From Nonomuraea terrae (GTDB taxonomy: Bacteria > Actinomycetota > Actinomycetes > Streptosporangiales > Streptosporangiaceae): 35,769 nt of DNA. The position numbers and the translations under genes were made by a program. Location: the NCBI RefSeq assembly GCF_004348995.1, contig NZ_SMKQ01000077.1, forward strand, positions 1 through 35,769, given 5' to 3'. Shown in pieces: positions 24,121 through 32,625 of the stretch (the stretch's first letter is position 1; each line of letters begins with the position of its first letter). The notes beneath the pieces are model-generated. The model ran no database searches, was not told where the DNA came from, and worked only from the letters and a program-made list of their open reading frames with translations.

Positions 24121-25296
24121 ATGATCACGGTTGTCGGGTGGGACGGATCCGAGCTCTCGGCCACGGCGGTGGCCAGACTGCAGGAGGCCGCGCTCGTCGT
24201 GGGGCCCGACGCCCTGCTCGGGCGGCTCGCCCTCACCGCGGTGACCGTGCCCGACGGCTCGCTGTTGCAGACACTCGACGACCACCTCGAACAAGGCGAG
24301 GGCCCCGCCGTCGTCCTCGCCGAGGGCGATCCCGGCTTCTTCGGCGTCGTCCGCGCCCTGCGCGCCCACGGCCTCAAGCCGGACGTCCTGCCCGCCATGT
24401 CGCCGGTCAGCCGCGCTTTCGCCCGCGCCGGGCTCAACTGGGAGGACGCGCTGGTCGTCGCCCCGTCCGGCCCGGGCGAGCTCGTCCGGGTCGTCAACGC
24501 CTGCCGCGCCCACGCCAAGGTCGCGCTGCTCGTCGCGCCCGGCGTCGGCCCCGCGGAGATCGCCAGGGAGCTCGCTCCCACCACGCCCCGCGCGCTGATC
24601 GTCTGCGAGGACCTCGGCGGCCCCGACGAACGCGTCACGCACAGCCGCATGGGCGAGGCCACCACCCGGCCGTGGAAGGACCCCGACGTGGTCCTCGTCA
24701 TCGATCCGCTGCACCGGCCGAAGGAGCCGAGCTGGGTCGCCGGCGCGCAGCCGGGCCCGAAGGAGTGGGCGCTGCCGTTCGAGAGCCGGATCCCGGCCGA
24801 GGTCAGGGCGTACATCCTGGCCAAGCTCGGCCCCCGGCTCGGCGACCTGGTGTGGGACGTCGGCGCGGGCGCCGGCGAGATCGCCGTCGAGTGCGCCCGG
24901 CTCGGCGCGGCCGTCATGGCCGTCGAACGCGACGGGGAGCTGTGCGCCCGGCTGCGCGCCAACGTGCTGGAACACGGCGTCAAGGTGGCGCTGACCAGGG
25001 GCCAGGCCCCGCCCGCGCTGGAGCCGCTGCCCGACCCCGACGCCGTCTACGTGGGCGGCGGCGGCCCCGACGTGGTGGCCGCCTGCGCCGCCCGCGGCCC
25101 GCGGGCGCTGGTGTGCGCGCTGCGCAAGGTCGAACAGGTCATCGCCGTGCTGGAACGGCTGCGCGAGCACGGCTACCGCGGCGAGGGCACCCAGATCCTG
25201 GCCTCCCGGCTGACGCTCGACCCCGACGGCTCCCACCGGCTGACCGCCGCCGAGCCCCTTTTCGTGGTGTATGCCACACCCGCGCACTCAGCGTGA
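24121..25296 (+). CDS. cobL: Precorrin-6Y C5,15-methyltransferase (decarboxylating), CbiE-CbiT fusion
   Basis: 391-residue CobL. The N-terminal tetrapyrrole methylase domain (CbiE, about 1-190) has ITVVGWDGSELS, VVLAEGDPGFFGVVRAL and VLPAMSPVSRAFARAGLNWEDALVV. The C-terminal Rossmann methyltransferase (CbiT, about 200-391) has the SAM motif LVWDVGAGAGEIAVECARLG and the YVGGGGP segment. Together they methylate C5 and C15 and decarboxylate the C12 acetate of precorrin-6Y during corrin synthesis. ATG at 24121 was chosen for spacing to GGTGAGG; GTG 24118 is the alternative. No cobalamin riboswitch fits in the 81-bp upstream gap. Seventy base pairs separate it from the CbiX-like gene. Confidence 0.93.
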   Translation: MITVVGWDGSELSATAVARLQEAALVVGPDALLGRLALTAVTVPDGSLLQTLDDHLEQGEGPAVVLAEGDPGFFGVVRALRAHGLKPDVLPAMSPVSRAFARAGLNWEDALVVAPSGPGELVRVVNACRAHAKVALLVAPGVGPAEIARELAPTTPRALIVCEDLGGPDERVTHSRMGEATTRPWKDPDVVLVIDPLHRPKEPSWVAGAQPGPKEWALPFESRIPAEVRAYILAKLGPRLGDLVWDVGAGAGEIAVECARLGAAVMAVERDGELCARLRANVLEHGVKVALTRGQAPPALEPLPDPDAVYVGGGGPDVVAACAARGPRALVCALRKVEQVIAVLERLREHGYRGEGTQILASRLTLDPDGSHRLTAAEPLFVVYATPAHSA

Positions 25297-25322
25297 CCTG
25301 TCCCGTACCAGTGCGGATCGGT

Positions 25323-25328
25323 TATCCT
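25323..25328 (+). promoter_or_regulatory. Possible -10 box before the CbiX-like gene
   Basis: TATCCT in the 70-bp gap between cobL and the CbiX-like gene, 38 nt before its ATG. No good -35 is apparent, so an internal promoter is only a possibility. Confidence 0.25.
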
Positions 25329-25366
25329 CGCGTGACTTTGTCTCACCGCACCGGAGATCCCTCACC

Positions 25367-26236
25367 ATGAAGCCGCCGCTCCTGCTGATCGGGCAGGGCT
25401 CCCAGGACGACGCCTACGCCGCGGAGTTCGGCAGGTTCGTCCACCGCCTGCGTTGCCGCCTCGACCAGACGGGCGCCGACGTATCGGGTGGCTACCTGGA
25501 GCGGGCCACGCCCCGGCTCAGCGAGTCGGTCGCCTCCCTGGTGGCCCGAGGGCACCACCGGCTCGTGGCGCTGCCGCTCAGCCTGAACAGGCTGGACGAG
25601 GAGCTCTCCGACGCGCTGGCCCTGGAGCAGCGGCGGCACCCGACCCTCATGTACGACTACGGCCGCCCTCTCGGCCCCGACCCCCGCGTGCTGGCGCTGC
25701 TGGCCGAGCGGCTCAAGGAGGCCGCGGCCGACATCTCCCGGCCCCGCGCGCTCGAACTCGTCGGCGCCCGGCCCCGTCTGCGCCCCGTGGACGCGACGCC
25801 GACCGACGACCTCCACGCGCACGTCGAGCCGGGGGAGACCGCGGTCGTCCTGGTCGGCGAGGGCTCCACCGACGCCACCGCCAACGCCGAGATCCACCGG
25901 GTCTCCCGGCTGTTCTGGGAGACGCACGCCTACGACTACATGACCGTGGAGACCGCGTTCGTGTCGCTCACCCCGCCCGGCGTGCCCGGCGGGCTCGAAC
26001 GCTGCCGCCGCCTCGGGGCCAAGCGCGTGATCGTGGTGCCCTACCTGCTGTTCGCGGGCGGCATGCTGGAGCGCGTGTGGGCGCAGGCCCTGGCCTACGG
26101 CGCGGGGCACCCCGACCTCGACATCCGGTGCGCCGAGGTGATCGGCGACTGCGAGACCCTGGCCGACGTCGTGATCGATCGTTACGAGGAAGCGCTGCGG
26201 CTCGTCCCGCAGGAGGAGGCCGTCCGTGCTCGCTGA
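25367..26236 (+). CDS. CbiX-like (sirohydrochlorin chelatase family) protein lacking the usual active-site histidines
   Basis: 289 residues with the two tandem CbiX domains of long actinobacterial cobaltochelatases. Domain 1 (about 1-120) has PPLLLIGQGSQDDAYAAEF and YDYGRPLGPDPRVLALLAERL; domain 2 (about 150-280) has AVVLVGEGSTDATANAEIHRV and VETAFVSLTPPGVPGGLERCRRLGAKRVIVVPYLLF. In working family members domain 1 reads GHG(T/S)RD and later AGHAKGD; here these are GQGSQD and LNRLDEELSD, so both metal-inserting histidines are absent while the fold is conserved. It may be inactive, use other ligands, or have a new role. ATG at 25367 follows GGAG. Overlaps cobT by 11 bp. Confidence 0.85.
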   Translation: MKPPLLLIGQGSQDDAYAAEFGRFVHRLRCRLDQTGADVSGGYLERATPRLSESVASLVARGHHRLVALPLSLNRLDEELSDALALEQRRHPTLMYDYGRPLGPDPRVLALLAERLKEAAADISRPRALELVGARPRLRPVDATPTDDLHAHVEPGETAVVLVGEGSTDATANAEIHRVSRLFWETHAYDYMTVETAFVSLTPPGVPGGLERCRRLGAKRVIVVPYLLFAGGMLERVWAQALAYGAGHPDLDIRCAEVIGDCETLADVVIDRYEEALRLVPQEEAVRAR

Positions 26237-27293
26237 GACCATCGCCGCCATCCGCTCCGCCGACCCGCAGGCCGTCGCCGACGCCCGCGCCCACCAGGAC
26301 CGCCTCACCAAGCCGCGCGGCTCCCTCGGCGTCCTCGAGGAGATCGCGGTACGCCTCGCGGGCGCCGCCGGCGTCAGCCCGCCGCCGATGCCGGGGCCCG
26401 CGGCGCTGGCCATCTTCGCCGCCGACCACGGTGTCTACGCCCGCGGCGTCTCCCCGTGGCCGCAGGAGGTGACGGTGCAGATGGTCGCCAACTTCCTGGC
26501 CGGCGGCGCGGTCGCCAACGCCTTCGCGGCCCAGGCCGGGGTGTCGGTGACCGTCGTGGACGTGGGCGTCGCCGCCGACCTGCCCGGCGCGCCCGGCCTG
26601 GTCGACCGGAAGGTCGCGTACGGCACCGCCGACATGACCCAGGGCCCGGCGATGACCGCCGACCAGGTGCTCCAGGCGTTGGAGGTGGGCGTCAGCGTGG
26701 CCCGTGAGCTGGTCGCGAAGGGCGCGCGCTGCCTGATCACCGGCGACATGGGCATCGCCAACACCACCGCCTCCGCCGCGCTCGTCTCCGTCTTCACCGG
26801 CAAGGACCCGGCCGAGGTGACGGGGCGCGGCACGGGCATCGACGACGAGACGTACGGACGCAAGATCGGTGTCGTCCGCGAGGCCCTGCGGGTGAACGCG
26901 CTGTCCGGCGCCTTCGAGCCCGGCGAGGCGTTGCGGGCGCTGGCCGCGGTCGGCGGGTTCGAGCACGCGGCCATCACCGGCTTCATCCTGGGCGGCGCGG
27001 CGGCGCGCGTGCCGGTGGTCCTCGACGGCGTGATCGCCGGCGCCGCCGCCCTCGTGGCAGCCGCGCTCGCGCCCGCCTCGGCCGACCACTGCGTGGCGGG
27101 TCACCGCTCCGCCGAGCCCGGTCACGCCACCGCGCTCGCACACCTCGGCCTGCGCCCGCTGGTCGACCTGGAGTTGCGGCTCGGCGAGGGCACGGGCGGC
27201 CTGCTGGCGTACCCGACGCTGTGCGCGGCCGTCCGCGTGATGCACGAGGTCGCGACCTTCGATTCGGCGGGAGTGACGGAAAAGTCCGTGTGA
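26226..27293 (+). CDS. cobT: Nicotinate-nucleotide--dimethylbenzimidazole phosphoribosyltransferase
   Basis: 355-residue CobT, which makes alpha-ribazole phosphate for the lower ligand of cobalamin. Family landmarks: LTKPRGSLGVLEEIAVRLAG near 28, FAADHGVYARGVSPWPQEVT near 66, MVANFLAGGAVANAFAAQAG, the ITGDMGIANTTASAAL segment near 175, GRGTGIDD, and the catalytic Glu in LELRLGEGTGG near 315-325. All are present, so it should be active. GTG at 26226 follows GGAGGAGG and overlaps the CbiX-like stop by 11 bp, indicating one operon. The ureohydrolase gene begins 10 bp downstream. Confidence 0.95.
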   Translation: MLAETIAAIRSADPQAVADARAHQDRLTKPRGSLGVLEEIAVRLAGAAGVSPPPMPGPAALAIFAADHGVYARGVSPWPQEVTVQMVANFLAGGAVANAFAAQAGVSVTVVDVGVAADLPGAPGLVDRKVAYGTADMTQGPAMTADQVLQALEVGVSVARELVAKGARCLITGDMGIANTTASAALVSVFTGKDPAEVTGRGTGIDDETYGRKIGVVREALRVNALSGAFEPGEALRALAAVGGFEHAAITGFILGGAAARVPVVLDGVIAGAAALVAAALAPASADHCVAGHRSAEPGHATALAHLGLRPLVDLELRLGEGTGGLLAYPTLCAAVRVMHEVATFDSAGVTEKSV

Positions 27294-27303
27294 TGATGGG
27301 GCC

Positions 27304-28317
27304 GTGTCACGTTATGGAGCGATGTACGGCCCCGACATCACCTTTCTCGGTATAGACCGCTGCGACGTCGCCGATCCGGCCAGTTACGAGGGCGCCGACG
27401 TGGTGATCATCGGCGCCCCGTTCGACGGCGGGACCTCCAACCGGCCGGGCGCCAGGTTCGGCCCGATGGCGCTGCGCCAGGCCTGCTACCTGCCGCACGA
27501 CGGCTCCAGGCCCAGCCTGGCGCTGCGCGTCGACGCCCTGCGCGACCTGCGTGTGCTCGACGCGGGCGACGTCGAGTGCTACTCCGGCGACGTGGAGGGC
27601 TCGCTGGCGGCGATCGAGGAGGCCGTGCACCGCATCGCCGCCTCCGGGGCGATCCCGCTGGTGCTCGGCGGCGACCACACCGTCGCGCTGCCCGACGCGC
27701 GGGGCACCGCGCGGGCGTACGCGCCGGGCCGTACCTCGATGATCCACTTCGACGCCCACGCCGACACCGGCGACATCAGCTTCGGCCACCTGTACGGCCA
27801 CGGCCAGCCCATGCGCCGGCTCATCGAGTCGGGGGCGATCAGGGGCGACCGGTTCCTGCAGCTCGGGCTGCGCGGCTACTGGCCGGAGCCCGAGACGCTG
27901 AGCTGGATGGCCGCCCAGAACATGCGCTCGTACGAGATGACCGAGATCGTCGCCCGCGGGCTGGAGGAATGCCTGACGGAGTCCTTCGGGATCGCGCTCG
28001 ACGAGTGCGACCAGGTCTTCCTGTCGGTGGACATCGACGTCTGCGATCCCGGGCACGCCCCCGGCACCGGCACGCCCGAGCCGGGCGGGCTCACGGCCAG
28101 GCAGCTCCTCGACGCCGTGCGCCGGATCTGCTACGAGCTGCCGGTGGCCGGGATGGAGGTGGTCGAGGTGGCACCGCCCTACGATCACGCGGACATCACC
28201 GCGTACCTCGGGAACCGGGTTATCCTTGAGGCCCTGTCAGCGATGGCCAGACGCCGCAGAGACGACGAAGGCGGGCCGCGCTGGGATCCGCGACAGCCTC
28301 TGCTTGACGGCCGTTAA
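27304..28317 (+). CDS. Agmatinase-family ureohydrolase
   Basis: 337-residue arginase/agmatinase-fold enzyme. Binuclear metal motifs are complete: GGDHTVALP near 119, FDAHADTGD near 147 and SVDIDVCDPGHAPGTGTPEPGG near 240, plus a late VVEVAPPYDHADIT. Loop GTSNRPGARFGPMALRQA near 45 is the agmatinase/guanidinobutyrase-type entrance. It would hydrolyse a guanidino compound to urea plus an amine; agmatine, guanidinobutyrate or guanidinopropionate all fit. GTG at 27304 lies 10 bp after cobT, with ATG 27322 an alternative start. Its place between cobT and cobA is unexpected for a polyamine or guanidine enzyme and no related gene is nearby. Confidence 0.9.
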   Translation: MSRYGAMYGPDITFLGIDRCDVADPASYEGADVVIIGAPFDGGTSNRPGARFGPMALRQACYLPHDGSRPSLALRVDALRDLRVLDAGDVECYSGDVEGSLAAIEEAVHRIAASGAIPLVLGGDHTVALPDARGTARAYAPGRTSMIHFDAHADTGDISFGHLYGHGQPMRRLIESGAIRGDRFLQLGLRGYWPEPETLSWMAAQNMRSYEMTEIVARGLEECLTESFGIALDECDQVFLSVDIDVCDPGHAPGTGTPEPGGLTARQLLDAVRRICYELPVAGMEVVEVAPPYDHADITAYLGNRVILEALSAMARRRRDDEGGPRWDPRQPLLDGR

Positions 28318-28341
28318 CACGTGCGCAGCAAATGACATGGT

Positions 28342-28381
28342 CGAAGCCGGTAGGTTTACCTCTTAACACAAGCTTCGCGAA
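28342..28381. promoter_or_regulatory. Inverted repeats and possible promoter before cobA
   Basis: The 79-bp gap before cobA is AT-richer than its surroundings. It holds GGTA-GGTT-TACC (28349-28360), the pair CGAAGC (28342-28347) / GCTTCG (28372-28377), and the palindrome TTCGCGAA (28374-28381). TAGGTT at 28351-28356 fits a -10 box. This looks like a regulated promoter separating cobA-dynamin transcription from the upstream cob genes. Confidence 0.45.
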
Positions 28382-28396
28382 CGGGAGATTCCCCCC

Positions 28397-29629
28397 ATGG
28401 GCCCATACCTCCTCGGCCTGCGGCTCTCCGGCCGCCGGGTTCTCGTGGTGGGCGGCGGCCGCGTCGCGCAGCGGCGGGTCCCCGCCCTGCTCGACGCAGG
28501 TGCGGAGGTCACCGTCGTGTCGCCGTCCGTCACGCCGGCCCTCGACGACCTGATCGCCGCCGGCCGCGTCACCTGGCACGCCCGGGCGTACGAAGTGGGC
28601 GACTGCGACGGCGCCTGGCTCGTGCAGGCCTGCACCGACGACCGCTCCGTCAACACCGCGATCGCCGCCGAGGCCGAGGCCAAGCGCGTGTGGTGCGTCC
28701 GCGCCGACGACAAGGACGCCTCCGCCGCCTGGACACCCGCCTCCGGCCGGGTCGGCGAGATCAGCGTGGCCGTCACCGCGGGCGGCGACCCGCGCCGGGC
28801 CGCCGGCATCCGCGACGCGGTCGTCGAGGCGCTGCGCGACGGCACGGTCGACGCCCGGCGCAACCGCACCAAGCCCGTGGGCGTGGCCCTCGTCGGCGGC
28901 GGCCCCGGCGACCCCGGCCTCATCTCGGTGCGCGGGCGACAGCTCCTCGCCCAGGCCGACGTGGTGGTCGCCGACCGGCTCGCGCCGCGCGCCCTGCTCG
29001 ACGAGCTCGCCCCCGACGTCGAGCTGGTCGACGCCGCCAAGGTCCCCTACGGCAGGTCCCTGCCACAGGAGACGATCAACGAGCTGCTCGTCGACCGTGC
29101 CCGCCAGGGCAAGTTCGTGGTGCGGCTCAAGGGCGGCGACCCGTTCGTGTTCGGGCGCGGCGGCGAGGAGATGATCGCCTGCGCCCAGGCCGGCATCCCC
29201 GTGATCGTGGTGCCCGGCATCACCAGCGCTGTCGCGGTGCCCGCCGCCGCCGGGGTGCCGGTGACCCACCGCGGCGTCAGCCAGGAGTTCCACGTCATCT
29301 CCGTGCACGTGGCGCCCGACGACCCCAAGTCCACCGTCGACTGGCCGGCGCTGGCCCGTTCCCACGGCACGCTGGTGCTCCTGATGGCCGTCGAACGCCT
29401 GCCAAAAGTGGCCGAAGCACTCATCCAGTACGGACGTTCGCCGGAGACTCCCGTAATGGTGGTGCAGGACGGTACCCTTCCGACCCAGCGGGCGGTTGCC
29501 GCTTCGCTTTCCACCGTGGCCGACCGCGTGTCCGCGGCTGGGATACGGCCGCCGGCGATCGTCATCGTCGGCGACGTCGTGAGGGTCGGCCAGGAGGTCG
29601 AGATGGTTCGAGCGGAGCGCTTGCCGTGA
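28397..29629 (+). CDS. cobA: Uroporphyrinogen-III C-methyltransferase fused to precorrin-2 dehydrogenase-like domain (siroheme/corrin synthase)
   Basis: 410 residues. The N-terminal ~145 form a CysG-like NAD-binding domain (LSGRRVLVVGGGRVAQRRV near 10-28, ending GEISVAVTAGGDPRRAAGIRDAV). The C-terminal ~250 are SUMT: VALVGGGPGDPGLISVRG near 157, VVADRL, VRLKGGDPFVFGRGGEE near 247, VVPGITSAVAVPAAAGVPVTHRG near 273 and a late PVMVVQDGTLPTQRAV. SUMT methylates uroporphyrinogen III to precorrin-2, the branch point to siroheme and B12; the first domain would oxidise it to sirohydrochlorin. It is shorter than enterobacterial CysG, as usual in actinomycetes. ATG at 28397 follows GGGAGA. Its stop overlaps the start of the first GTPase gene (GTGA). 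Confidence 0.93.
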   Translation: MGPYLLGLRLSGRRVLVVGGGRVAQRRVPALLDAGAEVTVVSPSVTPALDDLIAAGRVTWHARAYEVGDCDGAWLVQACTDDRSVNTAIAAEAEAKRVWCVRADDKDASAAWTPASGRVGEISVAVTAGGDPRRAAGIRDAVVEALRDGTVDARRNRTKPVGVALVGGGPGDPGLISVRGRQLLAQADVVVADRLAPRALLDELAPDVELVDAAKVPYGRSLPQETINELLVDRARQGKFVVRLKGGDPFVFGRGGEEMIACAQAGIPVIVVPGITSAVAVPAAAGVPVTHRGVSQEFHVISVHVAPDDPKSTVDWPALARSHGTLVLLMAVERLPKVAEALIQYGRSPETPVMVVQDGTLPTQRAVAASLSTVADRVSAAGIRPPAIVIVGDVVRVGQEVEMVRAERLP

Positions 29630-32625
29630 ACACGGCCATGGATGACGGGCGACACGAGTCACCTGGGGAGCAGACGTTGCGGTTCCGCCCGGTGACCGAC
29701 GATGACCTCGAAGGGGTGCGTCCCGACGCCGGCCCCAACGGCGAGCAACCCCACCCCACACCCGACGAGTCCGACGACCGTTCTGGGCACGATCCTGACG
29801 GCCAGGGTGATCCTGGGCTCGGCGGGCGTTCGGGGCTGGGGTCCGACGATCGGCACGAGCCCGCGTTCGGCGGCGGTGCTGGGGCCGTACGTGACGACCG
29901 TCGTGAGCCCGGTGCGCGTGAGCGGCGTGACGGCGGGGAGTCGGGCGGGCCTCGTGACGGTGCGGCGGCGGGCGAGGAGGAGCCGCCTGCGCGCAGGCCG
30001 TCCCTCTTCGAAAAACCGGCCGCGCTGCGGCAACCGGCTCGGGTCTTCCCTCCGGCTGAGCCGGAGGAGCCGTCCGGGCGTCCGTCCCTCTTCGTCCGGC
30101 CCGCGTCGCTCGACGGTCCTGGCCCCGGCGCCGAGGTGTCTCTCGGCGGGCCTGACCCGGATGCCGGGGCGGGCACGGCACAGTGGCCGTCCGATGAGCG
30201 GCCGTCATCGGTCACCCCGTCCTTCACGGCCGAGCCGAGCGAGGAGAAGCGCTCCTCGGCTCCCCTGACCTCCGAGCGCGAGCGCGAGCGCGAGTCCGCG
30301 TTCGCGCTGCCCTCGGCCTCCGACGGGGACTCTGCGGACAAGGCCACCCCCGCGTGGCGTTCCGGTAGCGCCAGTGACGCGGAAGCAGACGCAGCCGTCG
30401 ACGTGGCAGTGGACAGCGACACCGCCGAAGTGGGTCGCGGCGACGCCGCCGGAGTGCGGCCCGGCAAGACCGCGGAAGCGGGGAGCGCCGGCGACACCGT
30501 CGAAGACGGGGAGGCGACGCAGGACGACACCCCCGAGGCCGCCGTCACTGCGGCGAGCGCCGCTGAGACCGCTGCGACTGAGACGACCGGCACCTCCGAC
30601 GCCTCCGCCGAGACGGGTGACGACGACGCCGCCAGGGCGGTGGCCGACGGCGCCGCCGATGCGAGCGGGCGTGCGGCGGGCAGCGAGCCCGCCGAAGCCG
30701 CCGGCCGTGCGGGCGATGGCCGATCAGCCAACCCTGCGACAGAGGCTGAGCCTCGCGAGGCGGCCAACGGTGGCGGAGATGGTGAGCCCCGCGAAGCGGC
30801 AGACCGTGCGGCCGACGGCGAGGCCGACGCAGTGGCCGGCCGTGTGGCGGACGGCGAGGACGGCGGGGCGGATGGGCGTACCCGGAAGGACAAGAGCGCC
30901 GAGGGGGGCGGGGAAGCTCCGAGCGGTGGGGTAGCCGAACCGGCGGCGGCCACGCCCGTCGGTGAGGGCGGGGCCGAGGAGGAGTTGCCCGCCGAGGTGG
31001 CGGAGGCGCTCACGGCGGCGCTCGCCACCCTGCGCGACACCGTCGCCGGCCTGCGCTTCGGCCTCGACCTCCCAGGCGCCGAGGAGGCCAAGAAGGCCAG
31101 GGCGGCCCTGCTCGCCCAGCTCGACGACTACGTGCTGCCCCGGATCAGGACGAGCACCGCCCCCGCCCTCATCGTGGTCGCGGGCTCGACCGGCGCGGGA
31201 AAGTCCACCCTGGTCAACAGCCTGGCCGAGAAGAACGTCTCACGCACCGGCGTACGCCGCCCCACCACGGGCACCCCCGTCCTGGCCTGCCACCCCGACG
31301 ACCACAAGTGGTTCGCGGAGGGCGAGCTGCTCGGCACTCTCCAGCGCCTCGACAGGCCCGCCGCCGGCACCGCCGAGCACGGTCTGGTCATCGTCCCGAC
31401 CGAGAAACTCCCGCAGGGCGTCGCGCTGCTCGACACCCCCGACATCGACTCGGTGGTCGAGGAGCACCACGAGATCGCCCACCGCATGCTCGACGCCGCC
31501 GACCTGTGGATCTTCGTGACCACGGCCGCCCGCTACGCCGACGCCCCCGCGTGGAGCCTGCTGCGGCTGGCCAAGGAGCGCGGCGCGCGGCTGGCCATCG
31601 TCCTGTCGCGGGTGCCGCAGAGGTCCACCGATGTGGTGCTCAAGCACTTCGTCCGCATGCTGACCGAGTACGGCCTGGGAGAGATCGACCGGTTCGTCAT
31701 CCACGAGTCCAAGGTCGCCGACGGCAGGCTGCCCGACAGCGAGGTCACCGAGTTGCGGCTGTGGCTGGCCGAGCTGTCCGTCGACGACAAGCGCCGGGCG
31801 CGGGCCGTACGCGAGACCCTCGACGGCGTGCTCAACAGCTTCCGCACCCGCGTCCCCGCGCTGGCCAAGCACCTGGAGGCGCAGGTCGCGTTCCGGGCCG
31901 AGCTGCGCGGCGACGTGGAGGCGGCCTTCCTCGGGGCGCTCGCCGACCTCGACAAGGCCTCGAAGAACGGCTCGCTGCTCCACGGCGAGGTGCTCGCCCG
32001 CTGGCAGGACTTCGTCGGCTCCGGCGACCTCATGCGTTCGCTGCGGCTGCGCAGGCGCGGGCGGGCGGCCAGGCAGGCCCCCGAACGGGTGCTGGCGTTC
32101 AAGGCGGCGATCCGCGCCGGGCTCGAGTCGGTCATCGTCGCCGCGGCCAACCGGGCGTGCGAGGAGGTGGCCGCGCGCTGGCGGCACCGTTCCCCGCTGG
32201 GCGCCAAGCTGGCGGAGAGCCTCGACCGGCCGTCAGACGACCTCGTCCGCCACACCGGCCGGGCCATCGCGTCCTGGCAGGACCACCTGATGGAGCTCGT
32301 ACGCACCGAAGGGGTGGCCAAGCGCTCGGTGTCGAAGGTCGTCTCGTTCGACCCCGACTCGCTTGCGCTGATCTTCATGGTCGCGATGTTCAGCGGCGGC
32401 AACGGCGAAGGGGTGCCTCACCGGCTCGTCAACGCCGTGCTCGGCGCCGAGTCCTTGCGCGGCATCGGCGCCAAGGCGTTGAGCGACCTGCGGGCCAGGG
32501 TCGGCATGCTGTTCGACGAGGAGGCGCTGCGTTACGCGCAGGCTCTAGACTCGGCCGGCATACCTGACGAATCCGCCGCAACCCGCCTATACCAGGCAAC
32601 GTACAACTTTGAGGTCGCTCGATGA
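29626..32625 (+). CDS. dynA: Dynamin-like GTPase with very long acidic N-terminal extension (DynA-like)
   Basis: 999 residues. The first ~445 are low complexity, rich in Ala, Asp, Glu, Gly and Pro, with two PSLF(E/V)(K/R)PA-type motifs (RPSLFEKPAALRQPAR and RPSLFVRPASLDGPG) and a SERERERES run. The GTPase starts near 450: P-loop GSTGAGKST near 519, switch PTTGTP, G3 DTPDID near 605. The usual G4 (N/T)KxD is replaced by LSRVPQ. A helical stalk-like region follows to the end, with one hydrophobic patch (LIFMVAMFSG). Position before a second GTPase and ssb recalls Streptomyces dynA-dynB, which stabilise sporulation-septum FtsZ rings; the symbol is a synteny-based inference. GTG at 29626 overlaps the cobA stop; ATG 29638 is possible but has no ribosome site. 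Confidence 0.82.
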   Translation: MNTAMDDGRHESPGEQTLRFRPVTDDDLEGVRPDAGPNGEQPHPTPDESDDRSGHDPDGQGDPGLGGRSGLGSDDRHEPAFGGGAGAVRDDRREPGARERRDGGESGGPRDGAAAGEEEPPARRPSLFEKPAALRQPARVFPPAEPEEPSGRPSLFVRPASLDGPGPGAEVSLGGPDPDAGAGTAQWPSDERPSSVTPSFTAEPSEEKRSSAPLTSERERERESAFALPSASDGDSADKATPAWRSGSASDAEADAAVDVAVDSDTAEVGRGDAAGVRPGKTAEAGSAGDTVEDGEATQDDTPEAAVTAASAAETAATETTGTSDASAETGDDDAARAVADGAADASGRAAGSEPAEAAGRAGDGRSANPATEAEPREAANGGGDGEPREAADRAADGEADAVAGRVADGEDGGADGRTRKDKSAEGGGEAPSGGVAEPAAATPVGEGGAEEELPAEVAEALTAALATLRDTVAGLRFGLDLPGAEEAKKARAALLAQLDDYVLPRIRTSTAPALIVVAGSTGAGKSTLVNSLAEKNVSRTGVRRPTTGTPVLACHPDDHKWFAEGELLGTLQRLDRPAAGTAEHGLVIVPTEKLPQGVALLDTPDIDSVVEEHHEIAHRMLDAADLWIFVTTAARYADAPAWSLLRLAKERGARLAIVLSRVPQRSTDVVLKHFVRMLTEYGLGEIDRFVIHESKVADGRLPDSEVTELRLWLAELSVDDKRRARAVRETLDGVLNSFRTRVPALAKHLEAQVAFRAELRGDVEAAFLGALADLDKASKNGSLLHGEVLARWQDFVGSGDLMRSLRLRRRGRAARQAPERVLAFKAAIRAGLESVIVAAANRACEEVAARWRHRSPLGAKLAESLDRPSDDLVRHTGRAIASWQDHLMELVRTEGVAKRSVSKVVSFDPDSLALIFMVAMFSGGNGEGVPHRLVNAVLGAESLRGIGAKALSDLRARVGMLFDEEALRYAQALDSAGIPDESAATRLYQATYNFEVAR
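30274..30294. repeat. GAGCGC hexamer repeat in GTPase N-terminal region
   Basis: Three exact GAGCGC units plus GAG, coding alternating Glu-Arg within the disordered extension. Frame-neutral and prone to slippage. Confidence 0.7.

Noticed and set aside
28220..30208. Long minus-strand open frame over cobA and the GTPase N-terminus
   Set aside because: Composition is Arg/His/Pro-rich with no recognisable domain; the plus strand carries clear SUMT motifs and coupled starts.
29562..31091. Ser/Ala/Pro-rich minus-strand frame opposite the disordered GTPase extension
   Set aside because: It is the complement of Ala/Asp/Glu-rich coding sequence; it has no ribosome site or motif, and the plus frame is continuous with a genuine GTPase.
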